NCBI RefSeq assembly: GCF_011751765.2
Contig: NZ_CP061169.1
Coordinates: 3,348,001-3,412,000 of the forward strand
From: Paramicrobacterium chengjingii
GTDB lineage: Bacteria > Actinomycetota > Actinomycetes > Actinomycetales > Microbacteriaceae
Direction: 5' to 3'
Length of the DNA stretch: 64,000 nucleotides
Position numbers and translations under genes: made by a program. Below, one piece after another: positions 1 through 8,667 of the stretch. Under the pieces are notes generated by a model. That model was not told the origin of the DNA. It saw only the letters and a program-made list of their open reading frames with translations, and made no database searches. Positions within the stretch are counted from its first letter, which is position 1; each line of letters opens with the position of its first letter.

Positions 1-34
1 AGTGAGCACTCGTGTTGCTGATGGCATCCGTCAT
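1..34 (-). CDS. Start of a CDS running off the left edge
   Basis: The ATG at 34-32 overlaps the TGA stop of the upstream permease gene (33-31) as ATGA, and a GGAGG-type ribosome site lies about nine bases before it. Only the first eleven residues (MTDAISNTSAH) are inside the window, so the product cannot be named. Translational coupling makes it the next gene of the ABC transporter operon. If the cluster is sulfoglycolytic, a glycosidase or an isomerase is expected here or just beyond. Confidence 0.55.
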   Translation of the reverse strand, partial: MTDAISNTSAH

Positions 35-867
35 TTGACCGCGCCTCCTGTCAGACCGCGCACAAGCCAGCGCTGCGCGACGATGGTGAGAATGATTGCG
101 GGAAGGGAGATGAGCGTGCTCGCAGCCATGAGACCGCCGTAGTCGCTCGAGCCTTGCCCGATGAAGTTGAACGCGATCACGGGCAGCGGCATGGTGTTCG
201 AGCTGGCCAGCGCGAGGGCGAACAGAAAGTAGTTCCACGAGAAGATGAAGCTCAGCGTGATGGCGACCGAGATGCCGGGCGTCACGAGCGGAAGCACCAC
301 CTGCATGAACCGTTGCCCCGGGCTGCACCCGTCGATCAGCGCTGCCTCCTCAAGGCTGCGCGGAATCTCTTCGTAGAAGGGAATGAGCAGCCAGATGCAC
401 AGCGGCAGCGTGATGATGAGGTGGGCAGCGATCAGCACAGCGAAGTTGAGCACATCGTTCGACGTTGCACCGATCTTCATCGACATGATGAAGAAGGGAA
501 CGACGAACAGCACACCGGGGGCCATGCGCGCCAGAAGCGTGCTGAAGCCGATGCCCGGGATGGTGCGCCGGGCGATGACGTAGGCCGCCGGAATGCCGAA
601 CAGCAGTCCGAGAATGGTGGAGCCGCCCGCGATGATGAAGCTGTTGCGAATGTAGTAAATGAAGTCGAACCGCTCGAACAGGTTCGTAAAGTTGTCGAGC
701 GTCAGCGGCGTGCCAATGTTGAAGATGCTGCCGGTGATGTCGACGTTGCTGCGGAACGCCGACCACAGCATAAACAGCACGGGCACAAAGAAGATTAGCG
801 CCGCCACGATGTATGCGACGTAGGTCAGCGCGTAGGTGCGCCGACGATTTCTCGTACTAGTCGACAT
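31..867 (-). CDS. Carbohydrate ABC transporter permease, MalG/LacG-like
   Basis: Inner-membrane permease of 278 residues with about six hydrophobic segments. The permease loop includes EEAALIDGCSPGQRF, the EAA motif that contacts the ATPase. The start at 867 is chosen because AGGAG sits six bases upstream and a typical short polar N-terminus follows; the open frame extends seven codons further without a ribosome site. It overlaps the preceding permease gene by 11 bases, so the two permeases are translationally coupled. With the second permease and the lipoprotein it forms a CUT1-type sugar importer. No ATPase is visible, so it may lie to the left or be a shared MsiK-type ATPase as in many actinomycetes (inference). 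Confidence 0.9.
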   Translation of the reverse strand: MSTSTRNRRRTYALTYVAYIVAALIFFVPVLFMLWSAFRSNVDITGSIFNIGTPLTLDNFTNLFERFDFIYYIRNSFIIAGGSTILGLLFGIPAAYVIARRTIPGIGFSTLLARMAPGVLFVVPFFIMSMKIGATSNDVLNFAVLIAAHLIITLPLCIWLLIPFYEEIPRSLEEAALIDGCSPGQRFMQVVLPLVTPGISVAITLSFIFSWNYFLFALALASSNTMPLPVIAFNFIGQGSSDYGGLMAASTLISLPAIILTIVAQRWLVRGLTGGAVK

Positions 868-1795
868 CGGTACTCCTCTTTCGCACAACGGTGAAGATGG
901 CGGCGATCAGAATGACCAGCACAAACAGGCTGAGCTGCAGAGCGGCAGCGTAGCTGGGCTCTTGATCGATGAACGCCGCGCGATACCCATACACGTTGAG
1001 GGTGTTCGTCGCATTGACCGGGCCACCCTGGGTCATGATGTAGATGGTGTCGAAGAAGCGGATCAGGTCGACGGTGCGCAGCAGCATGGCGACGAGCAGC
1101 ACCGAGCGCAGCAGCGGCAGCCCCACAAAGAACGCCTTCTTGATCGGCCCGGCACCATCGATGGATGCTGCCTCGAACGGTTCGCTCGGCAATGACCGGA
1201 TGCCGGCAGAGATAATGAGCGCCATAAACGGCGTCCACTGCCAGATGTCGACGATCGCAATGGACCACGGAGCCATCTCCCGACTGCCCAGCCACACCAC
1301 GGGGTCGAGGCCGATCGCCTGCAGAATCTGGTTTGCCGCCCCGAGTGTCGGGTCGTAGATGAGCATCCACACGAGGGCGACCGCCACCGAGGCGGTGATC
1401 GCTGGAATGAGCAGAAGCCCCTGAAAAATGGCGCGCCCGGGAACGTCACGGCTCAGCAGGTAACCGAGGCCGAGCCCGAGAATCGTCTCGACAACAAGGC
1501 ACACGATAAACAGCTGCAGTGTGACGAAGAGCGAGTACCAGAATTCGGAGTTCTGGAACATCAGAACGAAGTTGTCGAACCCCACGAACCCGCTGTTGTT
1601 CCCCGCGATGTCCTGATCAGTCAGCGAGAGCCAGACGGTGTAGAGCACTGGTATGAGAACCAGCCCCACCGTCGCCACGAGCGCTGGGATGATGAACGGA
1701 AGCGTGCCCCGGGCCACGGGGTCGACATGTCGTCGGCCCCGTGCCGCCGGGCGGCGCTGGTCCCCTTTTGTGACAATGGTCCGCGTCGTTGACAT
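857..1795 (-). CDS. Carbohydrate ABC transporter permease, MalF/UgpA-like
   Basis: Second membrane subunit of the sugar importer, 312 residues. A polar N-terminus of about 30 residues leads into the first membrane helix (PFIIPALVATVGLVLIPVLY). The EAA loop reads EPFEAASIDGAGPIKKAFF. The gene starts five bases after the stop of the substrate-binding lipoprotein and overlaps the MalG-like gene, an arrangement typical of CUT1 operons. The substrate is inferred only from the neighbours, which point to a sulfonated hexose or its glycoside. Confidence 0.9.
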   Translation of the reverse strand: MSTTRTIVTKGDQRRPAARGRRHVDPVARGTLPFIIPALVATVGLVLIPVLYTVWLSLTDQDIAGNNSGFVGFDNFVLMFQNSEFWYSLFVTLQLFIVCLVVETILGLGLGYLLSRDVPGRAIFQGLLLIPAITASVAVALVWMLIYDPTLGAANQILQAIGLDPVVWLGSREMAPWSIAIVDIWQWTPFMALIISAGIRSLPSEPFEAASIDGAGPIKKAFFVGLPLLRSVLLVAMLLRTVDLIRFFDTIYIMTQGGPVNATNTLNVYGYRAAFIDQEPSYAAALQLSLFVLVILIAAIFTVVRKRSTDVD

Positions 1796-1800
1796 ATGCG

Positions 1801-3102
1801 TTATTTCTTATCCAACTGTTTGGTGAGTTCGGTTTGGATTTCCTTCGCCGCTTCTTCTGCCGTTGCGTCGCCGAGAATCACCTTTCCGATGGCATTGCCC
1901 AGGGTCTCGCGCATGCTCGGCGCCTTGGTGCCGACCGGCCCGACCTCGGTGTTGCCGTTCTTCTGAATGTCGGCAACGGCCTCGAGCCACTGCTTCTCTG
2001 TCTCGCTCGAGAAGTTCTCAACGTAGCTCGGGTCGGTGGCGACCGAGTCACGCGGCGGAGCGATCTCCGCCTTCGTCAGCTCAAGCTGAGTCTCGGGAGA
2101 CGTCGCCCACTGCAAGAACTGCCACGCGGCATCCTTCTTCTCAGAGAATGGCGACATCGTCACGCCCCACGACAGAGCCGTCGGGGCTGCCTCGACCGAC
2201 CCTGCCGGCATCTTCGCAACGCCGACGGAATCGCTCACCGTGCTCTTCTCTTCATCGAACACCGAATTCAGCTCGTTACTCGACTCCAGTGACATCGCTA
2301 CCTTGCCCTGTGCGAACAGGTTGGACGACTCCGTGAAGCTGTAGTTAATGACGCCCTTCGGGCCAAAGTCGCGGGCAAGCGTCGCATACTCGTCGATGGC
2401 CTTGATGGCGCCGGGCTGATCGAAGTTGGCCGTGCCGTCTTCCTTCGTCCACTCGAGGCCTTCGCCGTGGAAGAACGGACCGAAGTCGAAGGCAATCGCC
2501 GCAGCAGCACCACGCAGGGTGATGGGCGTGATGTCGCCCTTCTCCTTAATCACCTTCGAGGCGGCCAGAACGTCTTCAATGGTCTCGGGAACCTCGAGCC
2601 CGAGCTCCTCGAACACGTCTGTGCGGTAGTACAGCACCGGTCCCTCAATGTTGATGGGCACGGCGATGACCTGGCCATCGGCATCCTTCATTCCATCGAT
2701 CGCCGAGGGAGAGAAATCGTCGACCTTGTACGAGTCAGGAGCCTCGGCCAGGTAGTCGTCGAGCGGCTGGTAGTACCCGGCGTCCGAAAACTGCGGGCCT
2801 TCGCGCGAGGGCAACGTCATGAAGACATCCATCGACGAGCTCTTCGACTGCAGGTTGAGCAGAATGCGGTCGCGCGCCTGCTGCTCGGCGAACGTCTGAA
2901 CATTGACCTTGATGCCGCTCTCTTCTTCGAACTGGCTGATGAGCGGCTCGAGGCCTCGCTGCCAGGGGTGGTTCGACAAGACGACGTTGATGGCGCCGCC
3001 GCTGTCTGAGGAGCCCTCTCCCGGGGATCCACATGCTGTCGCCGTGGCGGCGATGACGGTAGCCGCCGCTATGGCGCCTACCCTCCGAACAATCTTGGAC
3101 AT
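1801..3102 (-). CDS. Extracellular sugar-binding lipoprotein of the ABC importer
   Basis: Solute-binding protein of 433 residues. The N-terminus MSKIVRR, a hydrophobic stretch and a lipobox ending at Cys24 (TATAC-GSP) mark a lipoprotein anchored outside the membrane. The mature part matches the SBP_bac_1 (MalE-like) family: NVVLSNHPWQRGLEPLI near the start and WQFLQWATSPETQ late in the chain. A GGAGG site precedes the ATG. It is the first transporter gene, 48 bases after the kinase gene. A sulfoquinovosyl-glycerol or sulfoquinovose ligand is an inference from context; ligand residues cannot be judged by eye. Confidence 0.9.
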   Translation of the reverse strand: MSKIVRRVGAIAAATVIAATATACGSPGEGSSDSGGAINVVLSNHPWQRGLEPLISQFEEESGIKVNVQTFAEQQARDRILLNLQSKSSSMDVFMTLPSREGPQFSDAGYYQPLDDYLAEAPDSYKVDDFSPSAIDGMKDADGQVIAVPINIEGPVLYYRTDVFEELGLEVPETIEDVLAASKVIKEKGDITPITLRGAAAAIAFDFGPFFHGEGLEWTKEDGTANFDQPGAIKAIDEYATLARDFGPKGVINYSFTESSNLFAQGKVAMSLESSNELNSVFDEEKSTVSDSVGVAKMPAGSVEAAPTALSWGVTMSPFSEKKDAAWQFLQWATSPETQLELTKAEIAPPRDSVATDPSYVENFSSETEKQWLEAVADIQKNGNTEVGPVGTKAPSMRETLGNAIGKVILGDATAEEAAKEIQTELTKQLDKK

Positions 3103-3151
3103 CGTTCCTCCTTGATCGATTTCTCTTGGTGTTTGTGTGTGTTGCGACGCG

Positions 3152-4243
3152 CTAGGGGAGCGCGACGAGGGGGGAAAGCCAGTCGTGAAACGAGCGCAGG
3201 TCGCCCGGTTCTGAAGAACGCCATTTCTCGGGGACGGAGCGCACGCGGCCGCCGACGTCGACGAGCGGAATGGCTGCGGTCTCGCCGCTGCGTGCGAGCC
3301 CGACCATCACGTCTGTCGGCCCCTGGGCGTCGACAAGCCAGCCGCCAGCGAGTTCGCCGAGCTGCTGAGCTTCGCGTGCATCGACGGGGCTGATCAGTGC
3401 CGAGTTGCAGCGCTGCGCGGTGCCCAGCACTTCGCCGCGTGCCGTGACGTCGAGGGTGTCGGATGCCGCCTGCGCGAGCACCCGCGCGATGCCGCCCTGG
3501 ATGAGCCGCGTGTGGTTTTGCGCCTTCACAGGCTGCCGTGTCAGCTCGGGAGCGACGCCCTCGCTCACGATCACGAACGCCCGCCCGTTCGCCGTGAGCA
3601 CCCGATCGATCTCGGCAAGCGTGGCGTCGAGGTCAAACGGAATCTCCGGTGTGAGAACGAGGTCTGCCGCGTGCTCCGGGTCGTGGTCGTGAAAGCTTGC
3701 TGCGAGCGCGAGCCATCCGGTGTCACGCCCCATCACCTCGACGATGCGCACCTTCTCGACACTGACCATGGCCTCGTGGTCGCGTGCCATATCGGTAGCG
3801 GTGGCAGCAAGATACCGTGCAGCAGAGGGGAACCCGGGGCTGTGGTCGATGCGCTCGATGTCGTTGTCGATGGTTTTCGGGATGCCGACAACGCGCAGAT
3901 TCGTGTTGCGCTGCCGTCCCCGCGTGGAAATCGCATCGAGAAAGGCCATCGTGCCGTTGCCACCGATGAGCGCGAGCGCCGTGACGCCGGCACTGTCGAG
4001 GTTCTCGACGATCGCGTCGAGGTCGTCGCTGGTCACGGCCCGGCGGCCTCCCCTCAGCCACGACCCGGTGCGCTGCAGGTCAGCATCCGCGGGTCGCTCG
4101 GTCGTGAGTCTTCCGTCGACGAGGGCGTCAGGGCCTCCGCGTGCGAACAGCACGGGTGTCTCCCCAACGGCACGCATGAACCCCGCAAGACTGCGGTTCA
4201 CGACAGCCGTTGGGGCGCCCGTCTGAGCAATGGCAATGGTCAC
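3152..4243 (-). CDS. Phosphofructokinase-family (PfkA-type) sugar kinase, possible sulfofructose kinase
   Basis: 363-residue member of the PFK-A fold. Visible motifs are GGNGT at 94-98 (GGDGS in ATP-PFK, GGDDT in PPi-PFK), PKTIDND at 122-128 and MGRDTGW at 171-177. The Asn in GGNGT replaces the usual metal-binding Asp, while the following Gly fits an ATP rather than PPi enzyme. The start overlaps the aldehyde dehydrogenase stop as ATGA. Sitting with a YihT-like aldolase, it is the natural candidate to phosphorylate 6-deoxy-6-sulfofructose at C1. From memory, a sulfo-EMP variant using a PFK-type kinase rather than PfkB-type YihV has been reported in Arthrobacter. An ordinary 6-phosphofructokinase is the alternative. 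Confidence 0.82.
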   Translation of the reverse strand: MTIAIAQTGAPTAVVNRSLAGFMRAVGETPVLFARGGPDALVDGRLTTERPADADLQRTGSWLRGGRRAVTSDDLDAIVENLDSAGVTALALIGGNGTMAFLDAISTRGRQRNTNLRVVGIPKTIDNDIERIDHSPGFPSAARYLAATATDMARDHEAMVSVEKVRIVEVMGRDTGWLALAASFHDHDPEHAADLVLTPEIPFDLDATLAEIDRVLTANGRAFVIVSEGVAPELTRQPVKAQNHTRLIQGGIARVLAQAASDTLDVTARGEVLGTAQRCNSALISPVDAREAQQLGELAGGWLVDAQGPTDVMVGLARSGETAAIPLVDVGGRVRSVPEKWRSSEPGDLRSFHDWLSPLVALP

Positions 4244-5691
4244 GGTGTCGCCGTTCGAGTCGCGATCGTGCGGAAGTGCTGGTGTGCTTCAAGACCCTGA
4301 CGGCCGCCCTCGTAGCCGACGCCCGAGAGGCCAACGCCGCCGAAGGGTGCGCCGGGATAGTTGGGAGTTGCCGTGTTGATGCCCATGATTCCGGCGCGCA
4401 ACTCGGCGACGACGGCATCCGCTCTGCCCGGGTCTTCGGTGCAGACGTAGCTGGCGAGGCCGTAGCCCGATGAGCGCTGCAGAGCCAGGGCCTCGTCGAG
4501 ATTGTCGTAGACGATGACGCCGGCCGCGGGGCCGAACACCTCGTCGGCGACGAGCGTCGACGTCGCCGGCGCGTTCATGACGAACTGCGGGGCGGCGTAG
4601 TGCCCGGCTGCCGGAAGCTCGGCCTGCGCGAGCAATGCCTGGCCGCCCGCCGCGGTGGCGTCGCTGACGAGCGCTGCGACGCGCGCCGGGTCGTTCGCCG
4701 GGGCGAGAGGCCCGAGGTCGGTCGCAGCCTCGCGGGGGTCGCCGACGACGAGCTTCGAGGCGGCAGCCGTGAGCGCGTCGCGAAAGTCACCCTCGAGCGA
4801 CCGCGGAATGAGCACGTTGTTCGCCCCGATGCACGACTGGCCGTTGTTGCGAAACTTGGCGATCATCAGAGTGTCGACGGCCTGCTGCACGTTTGCGTCG
4901 TCGAGAACGACGAATGAGGCGTTGCCACCCAGCTCCATCACCGCGGGGGTGAAGCGAGCAGCGATCTGCTCGTTGATGATGCGGCCCACGCGTGTGGATC
5001 CCGTGAACGAGACGGCGTCGACCCGGTCGAGCCAGGGGGTGACGACGTCGCTGGGGGAGCCAAGAACCGTGTTGACGACGCCGGCCGGAACAAACCGGTC
5101 GAGCAGGTCGGAGAGCCGCAGTGACGAGAGCGCGGCAAGCTCGGCGGCACGAAAGACAACGGTGCAGCCGGCGGCGAGCGCTGCGGCGATCTTGCGCGCG
5201 GGGATCGAGATGGGAAAGTTCCACGGAGTGACGACAGCAACGATGCCCATGGGCTGCGGCTGCACACGGTGCTCGATGCCGGGGATCACGGCGAAGTGCT
5301 CGTCGCGCTGGGCAAGCAGCAGGTCGGCGAAGGCTTCGAAGTACACCGCAGAGAAGGTGATCTCGCCCTGAGCCTCGGCGAGCCGCTTGCCCGTTTCGGT
5401 GCTGAGCAGCCAGGCCCAACTCGACTCGTCTGTCGCCGCAGCCTCGTCGCGCAGCGCTGCCGCGATCGCACGCAGAACGGCTGCTCGTTCGTCGACGCTC
5501 GTGGCGGCCCAGGGGCGGAACGAGCTCTGCGCTACGTCAACGGCGCGGAGTGCGTCGTCTGCAGTGCCCTGCAGCACATCGCCGAAAGCGTTCCCGTCGA
5601 TCGGGCTGATCGCGTCAATGCGACGACGTCCGGTGGAATCGGTGACGACCTCGCCGCCGATTCTGATGCCGCTTGCGGACAACTGATTCAC
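4240..5691 (-). CDS. NAD(P)-dependent aldehyde dehydrogenase, GabD-like; candidate sulfolactaldehyde dehydrogenase
   Basis: Full-length ALDH of 483 residues. It has the cofactor motif TPWNFP, FTGST, the general base in MELGGNASFVVLDDA and the catalytic Cys in NNGQSCIGANN. The GTG start at 5691 overlaps the stop of the enolase-superfamily gene as GTGA and has GGAGG upstream. Overall it resembles succinate-semialdehyde dehydrogenase. In sulfoglycolytic operons such enzymes oxidise 3-sulfolactaldehyde to sulfolactate, and here it is co-transcribed with the kinase and importer. That substrate is inferred from context; the family is secure. Confidence 0.88.
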   Translation of the reverse strand: MNQLSASGIRIGGEVVTDSTGRRRIDAISPIDGNAFGDVLQGTADDALRAVDVAQSSFRPWAATSVDERAAVLRAIAAALRDEAAATDESSWAWLLSTETGKRLAEAQGEITFSAVYFEAFADLLLAQRDEHFAVIPGIEHRVQPQPMGIVAVVTPWNFPISIPARKIAAALAAGCTVVFRAAELAALSSLRLSDLLDRFVPAGVVNTVLGSPSDVVTPWLDRVDAVSFTGSTRVGRIINEQIAARFTPAVMELGGNASFVVLDDANVQQAVDTLMIAKFRNNGQSCIGANNVLIPRSLEGDFRDALTAAASKLVVGDPREAATDLGPLAPANDPARVAALVSDATAAGGQALLAQAELPAAGHYAAPQFVMNAPATSTLVADEVFGPAAGVIVYDNLDEALALQRSSGYGLASYVCTEDPGRADAVVAELRAGIMGINTATPNYPGAPFGGVGLSGVGYEGGRQGLEAHQHFRTIATRTATP

Positions 5692-6824
5692 TGTGCCTCC
5701 TCCGAGAGATGTACAAGATGTGCAGAAAGGTGACTGAGATCGATGTCGACGCCGATGCCGGCGGCGCGCGGAACCCTGACGGTTCCGGTGGATGTCAGCA
5801 GATGGTCAACCGGCTCACGCACGGGGTTCTGCCTGATGTCCCACTCGAGCCACGGGGTTGTGGGGTTCGCTGCGGCGAGCTGAACCGAAATTGCTGTCGA
5901 GTACGCACCGTTGTAGAGGTGCGGCGCGACGAGGGTTCCGGATGCTTCGGCAGCAGCGACGACCCGCTGATACTCCGTGACTCCGCCGACTTTGCCCACG
6001 TCGGGCTGCACGATCGTGACGCCAGGCAGTGCGAGATAGGGCTCGAACGCGTCGGCACCGTAGAGGTTCTCTCCCGTGGCGACCGGGATGCCGGTTTCGC
6101 CGAACACGTGGCCGAGCTGCTCGGGGCGGTCGCCCGTCACCGGCTCTTCGATCCACTCGACGCCGAAGTCGCGAAGCAGGGGCGCCATCGCGATGGCTTC
6201 GTCGGGGGTCCACCCCTGGTTGGCGTCGCCGAAGAGGCGAAACTCCTCACCGAGCATCCGCCGTGCGCTGGAGAGATTCTCTTCATCGCGTTCGCGCCCG
6301 AAGCCCAGCTTCACCTTGGCCGCCGTGAGGCCGAGCTCGAGGCAGCGTTCGGCCGATTCGTCAACGCCGCTGGGGCCAAGGCTCGAGCCATAGACGGGAA
6401 TCTCCGTCAGCGGGTTGTCGCTCAGAAGCGCGGAAAGCGAGACGCCGCGCTCGGTGGCGGCGCGCAGCCAGAACGCCTGGTCGATGGCACTGATCGCCTG
6501 GTACACCGGCCCGATCGCACCCCATTGGCGCGCCACACGCGTCAATGACGAGAGCAGCAGCTCGTGAACCTCGGCGGTGTCGGTGAAGCTGCGCCCGACC
6601 AGAAGCGGGGCCACGCCTTCTGTCACTGTCGCGACGCGTTCGCGCCACCCCCATGACGGGTAGTTCACCCAGGTCTCCCCCGTCGAGACCGTGCCGTCGT
6701 CGAATGAGACGTCGACGAGAAACATCACTCTGTAGCCGAGGGCGCCAAACGACATGGCGACGCCCGTCGTCACCGGCGCGCGGAAGACACGGCATGTGAC
6801 GGCCGTCACGACGCTGCCCGACAT
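5688..6824 (-). CDS. Enolase-superfamily enzyme, mandelate racemase subgroup
   Basis: 378 residues from the ATG at 6824, where homology-like sequence begins; a start at 6869 would add 15 residues, and neither has a clear ribosome site. The active site is complete: K170-V-K172, metal ligands D200, E226 and E252, the D275/H302 dyad, and E327. This set defines the mandelate racemase subgroup, mostly acid-sugar dehydratases, racemases or epimerases. It is the first gene of the minus-strand operon, directly after the DeoR operator. No enolase-superfamily step belongs to the known sulfo-EMP route, so its role is open. Possibilities are dehydration of a sulfo-sugar acid or interconversion of a related sugar. 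Confidence 0.85.
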   Translation of the reverse strand: MSGSVVTAVTCRVFRAPVTTGVAMSFGALGYRVMFLVDVSFDDGTVSTGETWVNYPSWGWRERVATVTEGVAPLLVGRSFTDTAEVHELLLSSLTRVARQWGAIGPVYQAISAIDQAFWLRAATERGVSLSALLSDNPLTEIPVYGSSLGPSGVDESAERCLELGLTAAKVKLGFGRERDEENLSSARRMLGEEFRLFGDANQGWTPDEAIAMAPLLRDFGVEWIEEPVTGDRPEQLGHVFGETGIPVATGENLYGADAFEPYLALPGVTIVQPDVGKVGGVTEYQRVVAAAEASGTLVAPHLYNGAYSTAISVQLAAANPTTPWLEWDIRQNPVREPVDHLLTSTGTVRVPRAAGIGVDIDLSHLSAHLVHLSEEAQ

Positions 6825-6855
6825 GGTCACATGTGGGGTCGAGACGCAGAGTTGA

Positions 6856-6870
6856 TCGTTTTCTAACATT
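6856..6870. promoter_or_regulatory. Putative DeoR operator, copy 1
   Basis: TCGTTTTCTAACATT lies in the 98-base gap between the DeoR gene and the enolase-superfamily gene. It matches TCGATTTCTCACATT at 7756-7770 in 13 of 15 positions, same strand. Two near-identical words in the two promoter regions of one cluster suggest one repressor controls both arms. Confidence 0.55.
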
Positions 6871-6922
6871 GCATGCAGTGTTGCACGGAGTTGCACCGCC
6901 GTCAACCTTGCCGACTGAAAAG

Positions 6923-7720
6923 TTACGGAAGCACGAAAGTCACGCCGACCGCCGTGATCGTGTCGGCGATCTCGGCATCCCACGCGTTGTCCGTCGCAAT
7001 GCGCGACACCCGGTCGAGCCCGCAGACGCGCACGGCGCCGCTGGCGTTCGCCTTTGTCGAATCCACGGCGAGAATCACTTCGCCCGCCGCGTCGATCATT
7101 GCGCGCTTCGTCGCCAGCTCCACCGAACTGTGCACGTACAGGCCATCGGCATTCACGGCACTGGCGCCGAGCAGCAGCACGTCGATTCGCAGGTCCCGCA
7201 GCGCTGCGACAGCTCCGGGGCCCACCATGGCCTGGTTCTCATGCAGCAGGTCGCCGCCAACGCCGATCACGCGCAGTTCCGGCCATTCCAGCATGCTGGC
7301 TAGCACGGGCACGGAGTGCGAGATGACGCATCCGGTGAACTCCGGCGCGAGCTCAAGGGCGCAAACGTGGGTTGTCGTACCAGCGTCGACGCCCAGCACT
7401 CCTTCACGCGGAACGACGGACTTCACTGCCTCGGCGACACGCAGCTTCGCACGGGAGTTGCTCTGGGTTCTGCTCGAGAATCCGGCCGGCGATTGACGCC
7501 CCGCGGGGAGGCGCGCTCCCCCGTGCACAAGCTCAAGCTCACCCTCGTCTGCCAGCTGCTTGAGGTCGCGCCGCACCGTCATCTCGGCGACGGCGAACTC
7601 TTCACTCAGGGCATGAACGGCCACGTGTCCGTCACGAAAAAGCGACTCGAGAATGAGAATTCTGCGCCGCTCCGCACCGCCATGACGCAATGATTCTCCC
7701 AGTGTGCTCACACTCTGCAT
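6923..7720 (-). CDS. DeoR-family transcriptional repressor
   Basis: 265 residues from the ATG at 7720; a GTG at 7711 is also possible. The N-terminal winged helix-turn-helix contains the DeoR signature (VAVHALSEEFAVAEMTVRRDLKQL). The rest is the sugar-phosphate sensor fold with GVDAGTTT and a late VDSTK. It is divergent from the aldolase gene, and both flanks carry the same operator word. In enterobacteria the sulfoquinovose regulon is controlled by a DeoR-family protein (CsqR/YihW), which fits. The effector is inferred to be a sulfo-sugar or its phosphate. Confidence 0.9.
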   Translation of the reverse strand: MQSVSTLGESLRHGGAERRRILILESLFRDGHVAVHALSEEFAVAEMTVRRDLKQLADEGELELVHGGARLPAGRQSPAGFSSRTQSNSRAKLRVAEAVKSVVPREGVLGVDAGTTTHVCALELAPEFTGCVISHSVPVLASMLEWPELRVIGVGGDLLHENQAMVGPGAVAALRDLRIDVLLLGASAVNADGLYVHSSVELATKRAMIDAAGEVILAVDSTKANASGAVRVCGLDRVSRIATDNAWDAEIADTITAVGVTFVLP

Positions 7721-7750
7721 GCTAGCAAGGCTCTGATAGAGTGCGAACAC

Positions 7751-7770
7751 AATGTTCGATTTCTCACATT
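7751..7770. promoter_or_regulatory. Putative DeoR operator, copy 2
   Basis: The 20-base stretch has perfect inverted ends AATGT (7751-7755) and ACATT (7766-7770). It contains the same 15-base word found at 6856-6870. It lies between the divergent deoR and aldolase starts, 18 bases before the aldolase ATG, so binding would block that gene and probably deoR itself. Confidence 0.6.
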
Positions 7771-7788
7771 CTGAGCCAAAGGATTCTC

Positions 7789-8652
7789 ATGTCTGACCTG
7801 ACAACCCTCGCCCGGCCGTCCGGCGGATTCGCCATGCTCGCTGTCGACCAGCGTGAGGCCCTGCGCGACATGATGCTCCGCGCCCGCGGGGTGCAGATCA
7901 GCGACGCCGACATGACGCAGTTCAAGGTGTCCGCCACGCGCGCGCTCACCCCCTATGCGTCAGCCGTGCTGATCGACCCCGAGTTCGCGTGGGACGCCAT
8001 CGTCGATCAGGATGCTGTCGCCCCGACGTGCGCTCGCATTGCCGCCGCCGACCATTTCGTCGCCGGCGCGGGCGAGTTCGTGCGCGAAGCATCCTTCGAC
8101 ACGACCCTCGACTACGAGGCGATCACGAAGCAGGGCGCGAAGGCGCTGAAGCTTCTCGTGCTCTGGCGCGAAGATCAAGACGCGCAGAAGCGCATTGATG
8201 AGGTCACAGCGTTCGTCGACGCGTGCCGCGAGCTCGACCTAGTCTCGATCATCGAGCCCGTGGCGCGGGCACGCTGGGACGGTGCCCCGAGCGACGTCGA
8301 GGCCGGGGTGCTCGCAGCAGCCCGTGAGCTCGGTGATCTCGGTGCCGACATTTACAAGGCAGAAGTTCCGTTCAAGGCGGCCGAGAGCGATGAGCGCGTC
8401 TTTGACGCCTGCCGCGAGCTGACCGACACCATCAGTGGACCGTGGGTCGTACTCTCGTCCGGGGTCGACGCCGACAGGTTCCCGGATGCCGTGGGAATCG
8501 CGTGCCGAGCGGGAGCATCCGGCTTCCTCGCCGGCCGTGCCGTCTGGGCCTCGGTGCTCGGAGCGGACTCGGTCGAAGACGAGCTTCGCGCAACATCCAT
8601 TCCGCGGCTTGAGCGTCTCGGCACGATCGTCGACGACAACATCCGCAACTGA
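7789..8652 (+). CDS. yihT: YihT-like 6-deoxy-6-sulfofructose-1-phosphate aldolase (class I)
   Basis: 287 residues from the ATG at 7789, with AAAGGA upstream. The chain follows E. coli YihT closely as I remember it: SGGFAMLAVDQREA, ALKLLVLWR, LVSIIEPV, LGDLGADIYKAE and AGASGFLAGRAVWASV occur in order. Lys190 in the IYK motif matches the Schiff-base Lys193 of YihT, and Arg250 in LAGRAVW aligns with Arg253, which I recall as sulfonate-binding. The reaction would give DHAP plus 3-sulfolactaldehyde. LacD tagatose-bisphosphate aldolase is the nearest alternative but lacks these blocks. This gene is the main reason to call the cluster sulfoglycolytic. Confidence 0.85.
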   Translation: MSDLTTLARPSGGFAMLAVDQREALRDMMLRARGVQISDADMTQFKVSATRALTPYASAVLIDPEFAWDAIVDQDAVAPTCARIAAADHFVAGAGEFVREASFDTTLDYEAITKQGAKALKLLVLWREDQDAQKRIDEVTAFVDACRELDLVSIIEPVARARWDGAPSDVEAGVLAAARELGDLGADIYKAEVPFKAAESDERVFDACRELTDTISGPWVVLSSGVDADRFPDAVGIACRAGASGFLAGRAVWASVLGADSVEDELRATSIPRLERLGTIVDDNIRN

Positions 8653-8667
8653 CGCGAGCCCCCGACC

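Noticed and set aside
154..798. Long plus-strand frame opposite the first permease
   Set aside because: Charged, repeat-like composition and exact antisense position to a clear permease gene; it is a shadow.
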